From positions 2,914,001 to 2,978,000 of the forward strand of contig NZ_CP065047.1 in NCBI RefSeq assembly GCF_015689175.1: a stretch of 64,000 nucleotides of DNA. The letters are read 5' to 3'. The position numbers and the translations under genes are program-made. This document shows, piece by piece, positions 17,400 to 26,338 of the stretch. The notes beneath the pieces are model-generated. The model ran no database searches. It was not told the origin of the DNA and saw nothing but the letters and a program-made list of their open reading frames with translations. This DNA comes from Mycobacterium kubicae (GTDB lineage: Bacteria > Actinomycetota > Actinomycetes > Mycobacteriales > Mycobacteriaceae). Position 1 is the first letter of the stretch. Each line of letters begins with the position of its first letter.

Positions 17400-18529
17400 C
17401 CGGGCCAGGGCAGTCGCACCTCTCCGGTTCGGCGCTGGGGGAGCACATCAGCGAAGTGGTGCTGATCGATCAGCACATGCACGGCTGTTGGCTGACCCCC
17501 GGAGACCGGAGACGCTTCGAGAACGCCCTCAATGAGGCCAACACCGAACCCTTGGCCGCGTTCGACTCCGGCTTCGATTCACAACTCGGTTTTGCCCTGC
17601 GGGCCCACTGCGGCCCCGTCCTCGGCCTACCCGAACATGTTGATCCAGACGGATATTGGGCGCATCGCAGTCGATTCGACGAGGTCGAGTTGGCCCGGCG
17701 GTTCCTGCCGGCCGCGCGGGTGAGCAACTGGCTCGTCGATACCGGCATCGGCTCGGACATCGCCGGAGTGGTCGAGCTGGCCGATCTCTCGGGAAGCGCC
17801 GCACACGAGGTGGTCCGCCTGGAACAGGTGGCCGAGCAGGCCGCACAGACTTCGGGAGACTACGCGGCTGCGTTCGAAGAGATCCTAGGCCACCGTGCCG
17901 CGACGGCGGTCGGCACCAAGTCCATCCTGGCCTACCGCGGCGGGTTCGACGGCGACTTGACTGAGCCTTCGCCGGGGCAGGTGGCCGCGGCCGCCCAGCG
18001 GTGGCGCGAGGAGGGCGGCGTCGGCCTGCGGGACCGGATTCTGCTCCGCTTCGGACTGCACCAAGCGTTGCGCTTGGGCATGCCGATGCAGCTGCACGTC
18101 GGCCTGGGTGACCGGGACTGTGACCTGCACAAGACCAATCCGCTGTATCTGCTCGACTTCTTGCGCCAGTCGGGTGACACCCCGATTGTGTTGTTGCACT
18201 GCTATCCCTACGAGCGCGAAGCGGGCTATCTCGCCCAAGCGTTCAACAACGTTTACGTCGACTGCGGGTTGAGCGTGAACCACCTCGGCGCCCGGGCGGC
18301 GGCGTTCCTGGGCCGGATGCTCGAGCTGGCACCGTTTCGGAAAATCCTGTATTCCTCGGACGGGTACGGTCCCGCAGAGCTGCACTTCCTCGGTGCAAGG
18401 TTGTGGCGCAACGGAATTCACCGGGTGTTGCGCGAGTTCGTGGACGGCGGCGACTGGAGTGGGGCCGACGCGATCCGGGTGGTCGACCTGATCGCCCGGG
18501 ACAACGCCGCGCGCATCTACCGCGTTTGA
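17396..18529 (+). CDS. Amidohydrolase-superfamily protein (Rv1879-like)
   Basis: The protein has 377 residues, starting in the ATGA overlap with glnA3, so translation is coupled. Metal-dependent TIM-barrel motifs are LIDQHMHGCW (HxH-type), MQLHVGLGDRDCD, IVLLHCYPYE and ILYSSDGYGPAE (late Asp). The same pair of domains is fused in FluG-type proteins (amidohydrolase plus GS-like), so the partner probably acts on the gamma-glutamyl product of GlnA3 or on the same nitrogen compound. It corresponds to Rv1879 in position. Cytoplasmic; exact substrate unknown. Confidence 0.88.
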   Translation: MTGPGQSHLSGSALGEHISEVVLIDQHMHGCWLTPGDRRRFENALNEANTEPLAAFDSGFDSQLGFALRAHCGPVLGLPEHVDPDGYWAHRSRFDEVELARRFLPAARVSNWLVDTGIGSDIAGVVELADLSGSAAHEVVRLEQVAEQAAQTSGDYAAAFEEILGHRAATAVGTKSILAYRGGFDGDLTEPSPGQVAAAAQRWREEGGVGLRDRILLRFGLHQALRLGMPMQLHVGLGDRDCDLHKTNPLYLLDFLRQSGDTPIVLLHCYPYEREAGYLAQAFNNVYVDCGLSVNHLGARAAAFLGRMLELAPFRKILYSSDGYGPAELHFLGARLWRNGIHRVLREFVDGGDWSGADAIRVVDLIARDNAARIYRV

Positions 18530-18560
18530 CCACCGGTGACACCGGGGTATATAGGCGATC

Positions 18561-19394
18561 ATGGCCACCCTCGGGGATGTCTTGGACTGGGCCCGCAAGC
18601 AAGTCGTCTCGCGGGTGCCCAAAGCCGATCTCGACCAGCGCGACCCCGACTACATTCGCGACCAGCTGCCCGGGACCTGGCTGTTGGCGTCGTTGTACTT
18701 CCGCGCCGACGTGCGACACCTGGACCGCATTCCTGCCGACGGACCGGTGCTGCTGGTCGGCAACCACAGCGGCGGCAACGTCCCGCCGGACACCTTCGTG
18801 TTCACCCTCGCGTTCTGCTCCTACTTCGGCGTGGAGCGCCCCTTCTACCAGCTGGCCCACAATCTCGTGGTATCCGCGCCGCCGCTGGGCTGGCTGCGCA
18901 AGTTCGGCACGGTGGCCGCCAACCATGAGAATGCGCGTTTGGCGCTGGAGTCCGGCGCCGCGCTGCTGGTTTATCCCGGTGGCGACTACGAGGTGTTCCG
19001 GCCATCGTGGGAGCGGCACAAAGTCGACTTCGGCGGTCGCATGGGCTATGTGCGACTGGCCCGGGAAGCCGGTGTGCCGATAGTGCCGGTCGCCAGCGTC
19101 GGCGGCCAGGAAAGCGCGTTGTTCCTCGACCGCGGTCAATGGCTGGCCAAGCTGTTGATGACCGACAAATTGTTGCGGCTCAAAAGCATTCCGATATCGC
19201 TGGCACTACCGTGGGGCCTGAACATCAGCGACCTGGCCGGGCACATCCCGCTGCCGACCAAGATCGTGATCGAGGTGCAAGATCCTATCGAGGTCGACGG
19301 TGATGACCAGGCCGTGCACGACAAAGTGATGGGCAGCCTGCAGGCCGGGGTCGACCGCCTGGCCGCCGAACGTCGGTTTCCGGTGATCGGCTGA
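18561..19394 (+). CDS. Lysophospholipid acyltransferase (PlsC/LPLAT)-like protein
   Basis: The protein has 277 residues from ATG 18561. LPLAT features: VLLVGNHSGGNVPPD in place of the classic HX4D (here H followed by D after seven residues), LVYPGGDYEVFRPSWERHKVDFGGRMGYVRLAREAGVPIVPVASVGG, and a hydrophobic middle. This is closer to the DGAT/hemolysin-like branch than to canonical PlsC. It probably acylates a lipid at the membrane. The stop overlaps the start of the SRPBCC gene by one base, so the two are coupled. I recall a similar acyltransferase-SRPBCC pair (Rv1920/Rv1919c) in M. tuberculosis, but orthology is unproven. Confidence 0.82.
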   Translation: MATLGDVLDWARKQVVSRVPKADLDQRDPDYIRDQLPGTWLLASLYFRADVRHLDRIPADGPVLLVGNHSGGNVPPDTFVFTLAFCSYFGVERPFYQLAHNLVVSAPPLGWLRKFGTVAANHENARLALESGAALLVYPGGDYEVFRPSWERHKVDFGGRMGYVRLAREAGVPIVPVASVGGQESALFLDRGQWLAKLLMTDKLLRLKSIPISLALPWGLNISDLAGHIPLPTKIVIEVQDPIEVDGDDQAVHDKVMGSLQAGVDRLAAERRFPVIG

Positions 19395-19834
19395 TGCGCG
19401 TCGAACGCCGCTGCGTGATCAACGCCGACCGCGACGCGGTCTGGAAGGTCGTCAGCAACCCGGACTGCTATCCGTCGTTCATGAGCAACCTGGAGCGGTG
19501 GGAGACCGCGAATGACCAGCCCCCGGGCGTGGGCGCGCGCTATACCGTGCACTGGAAGATCGGTTCCGTTCCCGTCGGTGGCCTGATCGAAGTGGTCGAG
19601 TTCGACGAGGGGCGGGACTTGGCTTTCGTCGGGATCACCGGTGTTACGCTGCGCGGCCGGATCCGGCTACGGGATTCCTCCGATGGCCGCACCAAGGTGA
19701 CTTTCCGGCTGTCGTATCAAGCGCCCGGCGGCTTACTGGGCTACATTGCCGATCGCATCGCCGTGCGTCAGGTGGGCCGGACGCTGTCGGACACCCTCAA
19801 GCGCCTCAAGGGGCTCACCGAGCCCGGCGCCTAG
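19394..19834 (+). CDS. SRPBCC (START-like) protein coupled to the acyltransferase
   Basis: The protein has 146 residues from ATG 19394, sharing one base with the upstream stop. Beginning MRVERRCVINADRDAVWKVVSNPDCYPSFM, it shows the polyketide-cyclase/Bet v 1-like lipid-binding fold: initial strand, long helix-grip region and terminal helix VGRTLSDTLKRLKGL. Such proteins bind hydrophobic ligands; no catalytic residue can be named. Coupling to an acyltransferase suggests that it handles the acyl donor or product. The 3' end overlaps the convergent SnoaL-like gene by 4 bp. Confidence 0.85.
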   Translation: MRVERRCVINADRDAVWKVVSNPDCYPSFMSNLERWETANDQPPGVGARYTVHWKIGSVPVGGLIEVVEFDEGRDLAFVGITGVTLRGRIRLRDSSDGRTKVTFRLSYQAPGGLLGYIADRIAVRQVGRTLSDTLKRLKGLTEPGA

Positions 19835-20286
19835 ACCAAGCCGGTTGCGTCGAACACCCAGGAAGTGTCGACGGCGAGGTTCTCGAAGTAGTTCGGCGGG
19901 GCGAAGCTCGACAGGCTGGCTACGTCCCAATAGTCCTTCCATAGTGCAATTTTCCCGTCGAGCACTTTGTGTACCGTGACGAACCTCAGCACCCCTTGTT
20001 CGCCGGTCTTGAACGTCCACGTCTCGGAGTGCTCATACATCACGTCGGCGCCGTCGCACAGCAACAGCCCGTCGTGATTCTCATATCCCGCCAGCGGCTC
20101 CAGCCCGATCTTGAGTCGCGTCACGATGTCTTCGGGTCCGCGGGCCGAGACCGCAGGCACCGGCATGTCGACGTAAAGGCAATCAGCGGTCAGAAACGTT
20201 TTGACCGCATCCCAGTCTCGCCTCGAAAGTGCCGCCCAGAGCCCGAGTACGACGTCTTGTGCCGTGCTGGTTGATACGTCGCTCAT
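19831..20286 (-). CDS. Limonene-epoxide-hydrolase/SnoaL-like protein
   Basis: The protein has 151 residues from ATG 20284-20286. The NTF2-like fold of the SnoaL/LEH family is visible as TAQDVVLGLWAALSRRDWDAVKTFLTADCLYVDMPVPAVSARGPEDIVTRLK and the later MYEHSETWTFKTGEQGVLRFVTVHKVLDGKIALWKDYWD. The Asp-Arg-Asp triad of limonene-1,2-epoxide hydrolase may correspond to Arg and Asp in RFVTVHKV and LWKDYWD, but this is not certain. It may hydrate small epoxides or just bind a ligand. It sits divergent from a dienelactone-hydrolase lipoprotein. Confidence 0.75.
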   Translation of the reverse strand: MSDVSTSTAQDVVLGLWAALSRRDWDAVKTFLTADCLYVDMPVPAVSARGPEDIVTRLKIGLEPLAGYENHDGLLLCDGADVMYEHSETWTFKTGEQGVLRFVTVHKVLDGKIALWKDYWDVASLSSFAPPNYFENLAVDTSWVFDATGLV

Positions 20287-20352
20287 AGCCGGTCAATTAA
20301 CGCGGTCACCGGCCCGGTGTCAACCACAGCTTCCTCGCGCATACTCGCCAAC

Positions 20353-21264
20353 GTGACTTCGCTACACCGCTACATCGCCGAGGAGATCGCCGCCGACCAC
20401 GTCGACGGGTTGTTGACCCGACGCGAGGCGCTGCGGCGCCTGGCGTTACTCGGGGTCAATGCCGCGACCGCGGCCGCGCTGATCACCGCCTGCGCCACGC
20501 GTCGGGAGTCGGCGACCACGCCCGCGACGTCCGGCTCAGCCCCGTCCTCTGGCGGCGCCGTCGCACCGCCGGGGATGGCCAACGCGCTGCCCACCCAACC
20601 GATCACCTGGCCGGGGCCGCAGGGAACGCTGCAAGCGGCGTGGGCGCAGGCGCCTAATTCCAGAGGCGCTGTGCTGGTGATCCACGAGAACAAGGGGCTG
20701 ACCGACTGGGTGCGGTCGGTGGCCGGTCGCCTTGCCGGAGCGGGCTTTTCGGCTCTGGCCATCGACTTGCTCTCCGAGCAGGGCGGGACCGCGGCGTTTC
20801 GCGATCCGGCCCAGGCCACCGCGGCGTTGGGCACCATCGCACCGGCCCAGTTCATGCACGACCTCGACTCGGGCGTCGCGCAATTGCGGGTGCGGGCGCC
20901 GGGGCAGAAAGTGGCCGTCGTCGGCTTCTGCTTCGGCGGCGGATTGGTCTGGCAGCTGTTGAATGCAGGTGGGTTCGGGGTGTCCGCGGCGGTCCCGTTC
21001 TACGGACCGCTTCCGGACAACCCGGATTTCCACGGCGCCAAGGCCGCCGTGCTGGCCATCTACGGCGCCCTCGACGCGCGGGTCACCGGGTCGCAAGCTG
21101 CGGCCAAGGCGGCGCTGCAGGGTGCCGGCCTGCCCAACGAGGTCGTGATCGAACCCGGCGCCGATCACGCGTTCTTCAACGACACCGGACCGCGCTACCA
21201 CGCCACCGCAGCCGCAGATGCGTGGCAGCGGACGTTGGACTGGCTGGGGCGATATCTGTCCTAG
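20353..21264 (+). CDS. Dienelactone-hydrolase family lipoprotein, Tat-like signal
   Basis: The protein has 303 residues using GTG 20353 (MTSLHRYIAEEIAADHVDGLLTRREALRRL); an upstream GTG would add 12 residues. Residues about 22-52 form a Tat-like leader (TRREALRRLALLG) with a lipobox-like LITAC, so it is probably a surface lipoprotein. The alpha/beta-hydrolase triad of the DLH family is present: GFCFGGG (Cys nucleophile), YGALDARV (Asp) and GADHAFFN (His). It likely opens lactone or ester rings outside the cytoplasm. It is convergent with cyp140 (4-bp overlap). Confidence 0.88.
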   Translation: MTSLHRYIAEEIAADHVDGLLTRREALRRLALLGVNAATAAALITACATRRESATTPATSGSAPSSGGAVAPPGMANALPTQPITWPGPQGTLQAAWAQAPNSRGAVLVIHENKGLTDWVRSVAGRLAGAGFSALAIDLLSEQGGTAAFRDPAQATAALGTIAPAQFMHDLDSGVAQLRVRAPGQKVAVVGFCFGGGLVWQLLNAGGFGVSAAVPFYGPLPDNPDFHGAKAAVLAIYGALDARVTGSQAAAKAALQGAGLPNEVVIEPGADHAFFNDTGPRYHATAAADAWQRTLDWLGRYLS

Positions 21265-22595
21265 GACACCGCCATCGAGCGGGCCGGTCCCAGGCGCACC
21301 GGCAACGTCGACCAACCCCGTAGCACCCGCGTCGGCCGCCGGCTTCCGGTTCCGGCGGCGCGCACATCAGGGAAGCGGTCGAAGAAAGTTCGCAGCCCCA
21401 CTTCGCCCTCCGCGCGGGCCAACGCAGCACCGAGGCAGAAGTGCCGGCCGCCGGAAAACGCCAGATGCTTTCCAGCATTTGGCCTTTCGATGTCGAAGCG
21501 GTGCGGGTCCGGAAACACTGCCGGATCGCGGTTGGCGGCCGCCAGATAGACCACCACCAACTCACCGCGCCTGATGGTGGTGCCGGCTACCTCGACGTCG
21601 TTGCGAGCCACTCGGGCGGTCAGCTGGACCGGCGAGTCCAACCGTAGAATCTCTTCTACCGCGTTGGCCCACAACTCCGGACGTTCCCGCAGCGTCTGCA
21701 GGTGCTCCGGGGCGTCCAACAACATGCCTATCCCGTTGCCCAGTAAGTTGACCGTGGTTTCGAATCCCGCGGCAAGTACCAACCCGGCCAGCGCTTCGAG
21801 TTCCGTCCGGCTCAATTGCGTCTCGGGGGAACCGCTTTCGGCCGCCTGAAGCAACTGACTCATGAGATTCTCACCAGGGTTGCGGCGCAGATGGTCGAGG
21901 TGTTCGCTGAGCCAGGAGTTGAACCCGGCGAGCCCCTTTTGCACGCTTCGGTATTGCCGCCACGGCAAGCCGATATCCAGGCTGGGGGCGGCCAGCTCGC
22001 CGAATTCCAGGACGCGGTTGCGCTCCTGCTCCGGTACTCCCAGGATGTCGCTGATGATCGCGACCGGAAGCTGCGAACAGTACTGACCCACGATGTCCAC
22101 CGCACCGGTACCCGGCAGACCGGCCAGCCGATCCAGGAGGTCGCCGGCGGTCTGCTCGACTCGGTCCTTGAGCGCGGCCACCGCCCTCGAGGTGAAAACC
22201 GCCGAGACGGTCTTGCGATAGCGGGTGTGGTCGGGCGGCTCGACGGCCAGCAGCGACGGCGCTCGCAGCGGGTGCAGCAACCCGTCTCGGGTGCGGCTTT
22301 CCAACCAGCGGACGGGTGCCGGCAGGTTGGCCCCCATGATCAGCACCCGGAAGTCGTCGGACCGCAGCAGCTCGTGCGCCAGGCCGTGATCTACCGCCAG
22401 ATAGTTGACGCGGGCGTGTACCAGTGGACCGAGCGGTCGCAGTTCGTCGTAGAACGGCACGGGATCGGCGACGACTGCCGGATCGGCGATCAGCCTGGAC
22501 TGGAAATCGCCCCGCCGGACCCCGACCGCCGCGACTGCGCGGACGAATCCGTGCATCGCCAGCCAGTGCAGCTTCTCCTTCAACGGCTCCTCCAT
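21261..22595 (-). CDS. cyp140: Cytochrome P450 CYP140 family
   Basis: The protein has 444 residues from ATG 22593-22595 (MEEPLKEKLHW). P450 motifs are the I-helix LVLAAGFETTVNLLGNG, K-helix EEILRLDSP and the haem loop HLAFSGGRHFCLGAALARAE with its cysteine ligand. A long N-terminal extension without a membrane anchor matches CYP140A1 (Rv1880c, about 438 residues). The natural substrate is not established. It precedes lppE, as in M. tuberculosis. Its downstream end overlaps the convergent DLH lipoprotein stop by 4 bp. No unusual residue was noted. Confidence 0.93.
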   Translation of the reverse strand: MEEPLKEKLHWLAMHGFVRAVAAVGVRRGDFQSRLIADPAVVADPVPFYDELRPLGPLVHARVNYLAVDHGLAHELLRSDDFRVLIMGANLPAPVRWLESRTRDGLLHPLRAPSLLAVEPPDHTRYRKTVSAVFTSRAVAALKDRVEQTAGDLLDRLAGLPGTGAVDIVGQYCSQLPVAIISDILGVPEQERNRVLEFGELAAPSLDIGLPWRQYRSVQKGLAGFNSWLSEHLDHLRRNPGENLMSQLLQAAESGSPETQLSRTELEALAGLVLAAGFETTVNLLGNGIGMLLDAPEHLQTLRERPELWANAVEEILRLDSPVQLTARVARNDVEVAGTTIRRGELVVVYLAAANRDPAVFPDPHRFDIERPNAGKHLAFSGGRHFCLGAALARAEGEVGLRTFFDRFPDVRAAGTGSRRPTRVLRGWSTLPVRLGPARSMAVS

Positions 22596-22644
22596 CGGTC
22601 GGCGGTCACCCGGTCTGGCCCAGGGTAGGCCCACCGTGGGGCCG

Positions 22645-23067
22645 TCAGCACTCGGCGGTGAGCTTGAAGTCCTCGGTGACAACCTTGTTGGGGTTGCTGC
22701 TGTTGATGCCGTAGGCGCTGCCGGTGATGGTGTAGCTGTTTTTGGTGAGGTCCACGTGGGCGTCACCGACTCCGCCTTCGTAGTAGCTGCCGGTGAAGCC
22801 GTTGACGTTGCGGATCTTCACCCATTGAGGGATCGCGCGATCGCCGCTGAGCATCACCACCGCCTGCACTTGGCCGTCGCGGTCACGGATGTCGATGGTT
22901 CGGTAGGACTGAACCTGGCTGCAGGCGGGCGGCCGGGTCGTATGGGTGTTGCCGTCGAGGGTGAAGCGCGCGGCCTTGCGCGGCACCGTCTGAACCTGTC
23001 CGCAACTACAGACCCCGGCGACAACGGCCAGCGCTACTCCGGTCACCACCACCAACCGCTTTCCCAC
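22645..23067 (-). CDS. lppE: Lipoprotein LppE
   Basis: The protein has 140 residues using GTG 23065-23067, five bases after a GGAGGT site, which decides the start. MVGKRLVVVTGVALAVVAGVCSC is a lipoprotein signal with the lipidated Cys in VCSC. The mature part has a single repeat-like beta structure (VQAVVMLSGDRAIPQWVKIRNVNGFTGSYYEGGVGDAHV) found in the LpqH-type (19-kDa) family of mycobacterial lipoproteins. Length 140 matches the recalled LppE (Rv1881c). It is probably anchored at the outer face of the plasma membrane. Function unknown; LpqH-type proteins are abundant surface antigens. Confidence 0.9.
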   Translation of the reverse strand: MGKRLVVVTGVALAVVAGVCSCGQVQTVPRKAARFTLDGNTHTTRPPACSQVQSYRTIDIRDRDGQVQAVVMLSGDRAIPQWVKIRNVNGFTGSYYEGGVGDAHVDLTKNSYTITGSAYGINSSNPNKVVTEDFKLTAEC

Positions 23068-23108
23068 CAGCGACCTCCATGTCGAGCGTGAGCGTTGTGC
23101 CGGAAACA

Positions 23109-23936
23109 TTACTGCCGTTCGGGCGCCAATGTGGGCAAGAGTTTCAGGAATCGGCCGCGAACGAATTCCGGACTCAGACCCTTGAGCCGGTCGATCCACC
23201 GGATGCTCTTGGGCACCTACCAATGCAGCCGCCGCGGGTGATGGTAGGCCTGCCACGCCGCTTCGGCGACGCTGGACGCCGGCATCAACCGGAACATGCC
23301 CATCTTCGGCGCGGCGGCGCGCAACTCCTCGGCGGACTTGGGGGCGACTTGCTCGGAATGGTTGCGCGTCGACGTCAGGATCGCGGTGTCGATCAGGCCG
23401 GGCAGCACGTCGGCCACTCGCACACCGTGCCGTTGCCATTCCACGCTCAGCGCCTCGGTCAACCCCTTGACCGCGTGCTTGGTAGCCGAGTAGACCGCCA
23501 GGCGCGGCATGCCGTACGTGGCCGAAGACGACGAGGTGGAGAACATCAGGCTGCCCGGCGCCTTCTTCAGGTATGGCAAGGCGGCGTAAGCACCGGTCAG
23601 CACCGCCTTGAAGTTCACCTCGACGACACGCATGGCGGCGTCGTATGGCACGTCTTCGAACCAACCGCTCTCACCGATGCCGGCGTTGTTCCACATCATG
23701 TGCAGCCCACCGTCGGGGTTGCCCGCGCAGAAGTCGGACAACGCACCCTCCAACGCGGCCTTGTCGGTGACGTCGACGGTACGAGTCCATAAGCCAGAGC
23801 CCAGTTGCGTGCTCAGGGACGCGAGCCCTTCCTCGTCGCGGTCCACTGCGCCGACCCGCCAGCCTCTGGCGTGGAACAACTTTGCGCCTTCCCGGCCCAT
23901 GCCGCTGCCGGCGCCGGTGATGAATATCGACCTCAT
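23109..23936 (-). pseudogene. Short-chain dehydrogenase with premature TAG (Rv1882c-like)
   Basis: From ATG 23934-23936 the frame is open for 239 codons to TAG (23217-23219), then stays open for 35 more sense codons (VPKSIRWIDRLKGL onward) to TAA at 23109-23111. Rv1882c is recalled at about 277 residues, so the ancestral protein seems to have extended through this tail. The SDR core is intact: FITGAGSGMG, MMWNNAGIG and YSATKHAVKG (Tyr/Lys). The truncated 23217-23936 product may still fold. Listed as pseudogene because of the apparent nonsense mutation; functionality is possible. Neighbours are lppE and an SRPBCC gene. Confidence 0.7.
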
Positions 23937-23966
23937 CTCGCCATCATTGACCGATCGAGCCGCCCC

Positions 23967-24422
23967 TCAGCTGGCTTCGACCACATCCTTGATGCGGTGC
24001 AGCGTCTTGGTCATGTCTCTCAAGTTGCGACGTTTACGTAGGAAACCTCCTAACAACCAGTAGATGGGGACCCACGGTGCGTTGTTGAGCCGAAACGACT
24101 CGGTCACGTCCGTGCCGTCGCCGGCGGGCACCAGCCGGTAGTGCCAGTTGTTGACCGGTCGCTCGCCGAGGAACACAGCAAACCCGAATTCACGAGGAGG
24201 GTCGCAGGCGGTCACTTCGCACAGCGACCAGTAGACAGGGCCGACCTCGTTGCGGCGAACATGCCCTCGGAATCGGGCACCCAACGCGGGGCCTGTCGCG
24301 TCGCCCAACCACTCGGCCTCGAACGTTTCTGGTGAGAATCTTCCGGTATTGCGAATATCGGCGATTAATTCCCAGATTTCCTGGGCCGGCGCTGACATAT
24401 GGACGGTTACCGAACCCTGCAT
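23967..24422 (-). CDS. SRPBCC protein (Rv1883c-like)
   Basis: The protein has 151 residues from ATG 24420-24422. The N-terminus MQGSVTVHMSAPAQEIWELIADIRNTGRFSPETFEAEW and the terminal helix NLRDMTKTLHRIKDVVEAS show the START-like helix-grip fold typical of mycobacterial SRPBCC proteins. A hydrophobic ligand is likely but unidentified. Position between the SDR and the Rpf gene and length agree with Rv1883c (about 153 residues). The SDR starts 30 bp downstream, so the genes may be cotranscribed. Confidence 0.85.
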   Translation of the reverse strand: MQGSVTVHMSAPAQEIWELIADIRNTGRFSPETFEAEWLGDATGPALGARFRGHVRRNEVGPVYWSLCEVTACDPPREFGFAVFLGERPVNNWHYRLVPAGDGTDVTESFRLNNAPWVPIYWLLGGFLRKRRNLRDMTKTLHRIKDVVEAS

Positions 24423-24479
24423 TTCACATTCCCAACGTGCGCACTGTAACGAAACGGAGAGTGGTAACGATATCCCTTC

Positions 24480-24890
24480 TTACGGTGTGAATGCGTCGAT
24501 GATCCCCGCTACGGCGTGTTGCAGCGAGCGGGCGGGCTTCGGCAGCGACGCGGGGCTGGGCGCCGCGCCTCCGGCGCTGCCGCACTTTGGCCACGCGCCC
24601 GGCCCTTGTCCGGCCAGCACCCGGTTCGCGACGGCGATTTGTTGCTGCTTAGAGGCCTTCGCGGGGTTTCCGACGCCGCCGTACTCCTCCCATGTGGCTT
24701 TCTTGAACTGCAGTCCGCCGTACTTGCCGTTACCGGTGTCGGCCGCCCAATTGCCGTCGGATTCACACTGCGCGACGGCTTCCCAGTTCATGGCATCAGC
24801 GTGCGAGACGCCCGCAGAAAGCGACATCGAGGCCGCGACGAAACCAGCGGCGAAGGCGGACTTGATGAGGGGCTTTGTGATGTTTGTCAT
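24480..24890 (-). CDS. rpfC: Resuscitation-promoting factor, RpfC-like
   Basis: The protein has 136 residues using ATG 24888-24890 ([13 protein letters not shown]); an ATG three codons upstream is possible and neither has a clear ribosome site. A signal peptide (residues about 1-32) precedes the Rpf transglycosylase domain: [16 protein letters not shown] (catalytic Glu), [21 protein letters not shown] and WPKCG, the two Cys forming the conserved disulfide. The C-terminal tail is short and ends in a helical [10 protein letters not shown]. It cleaves peptidoglycan to promote growth from dormancy. Synteny assigns it to rpfC (Rv1884c). It starts 117 bp from the secreted chorismate mutase gene. 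Confidence 0.9.
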   Translation of the reverse strand: MTNITKPLIKSAFAAGFVAASMSLSAGVSHADAMNWEAVAQCESDGNWAADTGNGKYGGLQFKKATWEEYGGVGNPAKASKQQQIAVANRVLAGQGPGAWPKCGSAGGAAPSPASLPKPARSLQHAVAGIIDAFTP

Positions 24891-25007
24891 GTCCGGCATT
24901 TCGCCGGCCGTGTTCAAAGCGTTACCCGTTAGAGAAAAATGTGAGATCAGAAATCTACCGCACCGAGATTGGTGCGAAGTTAAGCAAATCGTGTCCTATT
25001 GCACGAA

Positions 25008-25604
25008 TCAGACGGGGGCGGCGACCCCACACAACGAGCCAGTCGCGCTGGTGAGAGCCCGTTGGTAGAGGCTGTCGAGTAGACGGACCCGTATCGTGTT
25101 CCGCACCGCCGCGGCCAGCCGTGGCGCGCATTCCGGCGCTGCCAGCAAACTCCTGTTAAGGGATATCTGAGACAAAATCTCAGAGTTCAGTGAGTCGATC
25201 GCCGACCGGGACATCGAGAGATCCTGCGGTGCGGCGGGTACCGCACCGGGATTGAGCTTCCAGTCGGCGAACCGGGTGTACTCGATTGCGTCGATCGCGT
25301 TGATCTGGTCGCGAAACACCCTGGCGACGTAATCGGGGTCCAGGCCTTGGTCGCGGGCCCGGTCGGCGAGGGAGTCCAACTCTTGCTGTTCGCGACCGGG
25401 ATCCTCGATGGCGCGCTGCGCACTCCACTTGAAGGCGGCCACCGGTTCGGCGGTGGCCAACCGTTGCGCGGCAGCGTCGACGAGTTCGGCCAACGGGTTG
25501 GCGGTGTCCGCGACCGCCGGGGCCGCAGCGGCGACGAAAACGGCGATCACCGCAGCCTTCCACGCCAGCCGGGTCGTCACGGCCAGGACTGCTTGTCTTC
25601 CCAC
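25008..25604 (-). CDS. Secreted chorismate mutase (AroQ-gamma, Rv1885c-like)
   Basis: The protein has 198 residues from GTG 25602-25604; a GTG eight codons later (25580) is an alternative start. A signal peptide ends near PAVADTANP. The all-helical AroQ fold carries [44 protein letters not shown] and [16 protein letters not shown], matching Rv1885c (199 residues), an exported *chorismate mutase making prephenate. Two cysteines at AAPECAPR and SLCGVAA fit the known disulfide. It lies between the Rpf gene and a divergent LppJ-like gene. Physiological purpose outside the cell is unknown. Confidence 0.93.
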   Translation of the reverse strand: MGRQAVLAVTTRLAWKAAVIAVFVAAAAPAVADTANPLAELVDAAAQRLATAEPVAAFKWSAQRAIEDPGREQQELDSLADRARDQGLDPDYVARVFRDQINAIDAIEYTRFADWKLNPGAVPAAPQDLSMSRSAIDSLNSEILSQISLNRSLLAAPECAPRLAAAVRNTIRVRLLDSLYQRALTSATGSLCGVAAPV

Positions 25605-25724
25605 ATCAGCGATTACAGCGCAGCGCAGCGATCCGTTCCGGCCCGGGTCTCGGTCGGCTATTCTGCGGAAATCGACGACCAACACGGCGGCCAGATCCGC
25701 TTGAGGGCACAATCCGCGCCGAAG

Positions 25725-26318
25725 ATGCTGCGCCAGAACCCCTCTGAGAGCCGCCCAACGCTGCGCACGCCAGCGGCCCGAGCGCTGATCGCCGCAACAT
25801 TGTTCCTGTGTTTGATGCTGAGTGCCGCGGTCATCGTGGTAGCACGGCTCAACTCCGGCAGCGGCGAGGCCTTGGCTTACCCCGGTGACCCCGCCAGCGA
25901 CGCGGCCAGCTTGGGCCAGGTCGTCACCGCTGCCAAGCAGGTCGTCGGCGTTGCGGGTCTGCACGCCACCACTGCCGGCTATTCGTTGATGTCCTGCAAG
26001 AACCAAGACGCGCCGCCCTACCAAGGTGCGATCTACCTGAACTTCGCGCTGCCCGCGGACGCGCACGCCGACGCATTTTTTGGCTCCGTCGCGTCGAAGT
26101 TGACCGGCCACGGCTGGGTCGAAGGGAGACCGCCGGCTCAGCACGTTTTCGGCAAGACCGTTTCCAAAGACGGCATCACCGCGATGATCTACCGAGAAAG
26201 CACCGATGACGCGACCGGCGTCCTACGAATGTACGGCCCGTGCCAGAACATGAACGACCATCGCAGGGACGCGGCAGTGTGGACCGACATCACCGGTGAG
26301 TTCAGCCAAATGCATTGA
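25725..26318 (+). CDS. Membrane-anchored LppJ-like protein
   Basis: The protein has 197 residues from ATG 25725 ([19 protein letters not shown]). Residues about 19-42 form one membrane segment ([23 protein letters not shown]); no lipobox is present. The extracytoplasmic part resembles the lipoprotein LppJ from memory: [56 protein letters not shown] and [14 protein letters not shown], with two Cys likely bridged. It lies divergent from the chorismate mutase (120 bp) and convergent with fbpB, with a shared terminator. I recall no such gene at this place in M. tuberculosis. Function unknown. Confidence 0.75.
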   Translation: MLRQNPSESRPTLRTPAARALIAATLFLCLMLSAAVIVVARLNSGSGEALAYPGDPASDAASLGQVVTAAKQVVGVAGLHATTAGYSLMSCKNQDAPPYQGAIYLNFALPADAHADAFFGSVASKLTGHGWVEGRPPAQHVFGKTVSKDGITAMIYRESTDDATGVLRMYGPCQNMNDHRRDAAVWTDITGEFSQMH

Positions 26319-26338
26319 GACGCTACGTCGCCGAAATG

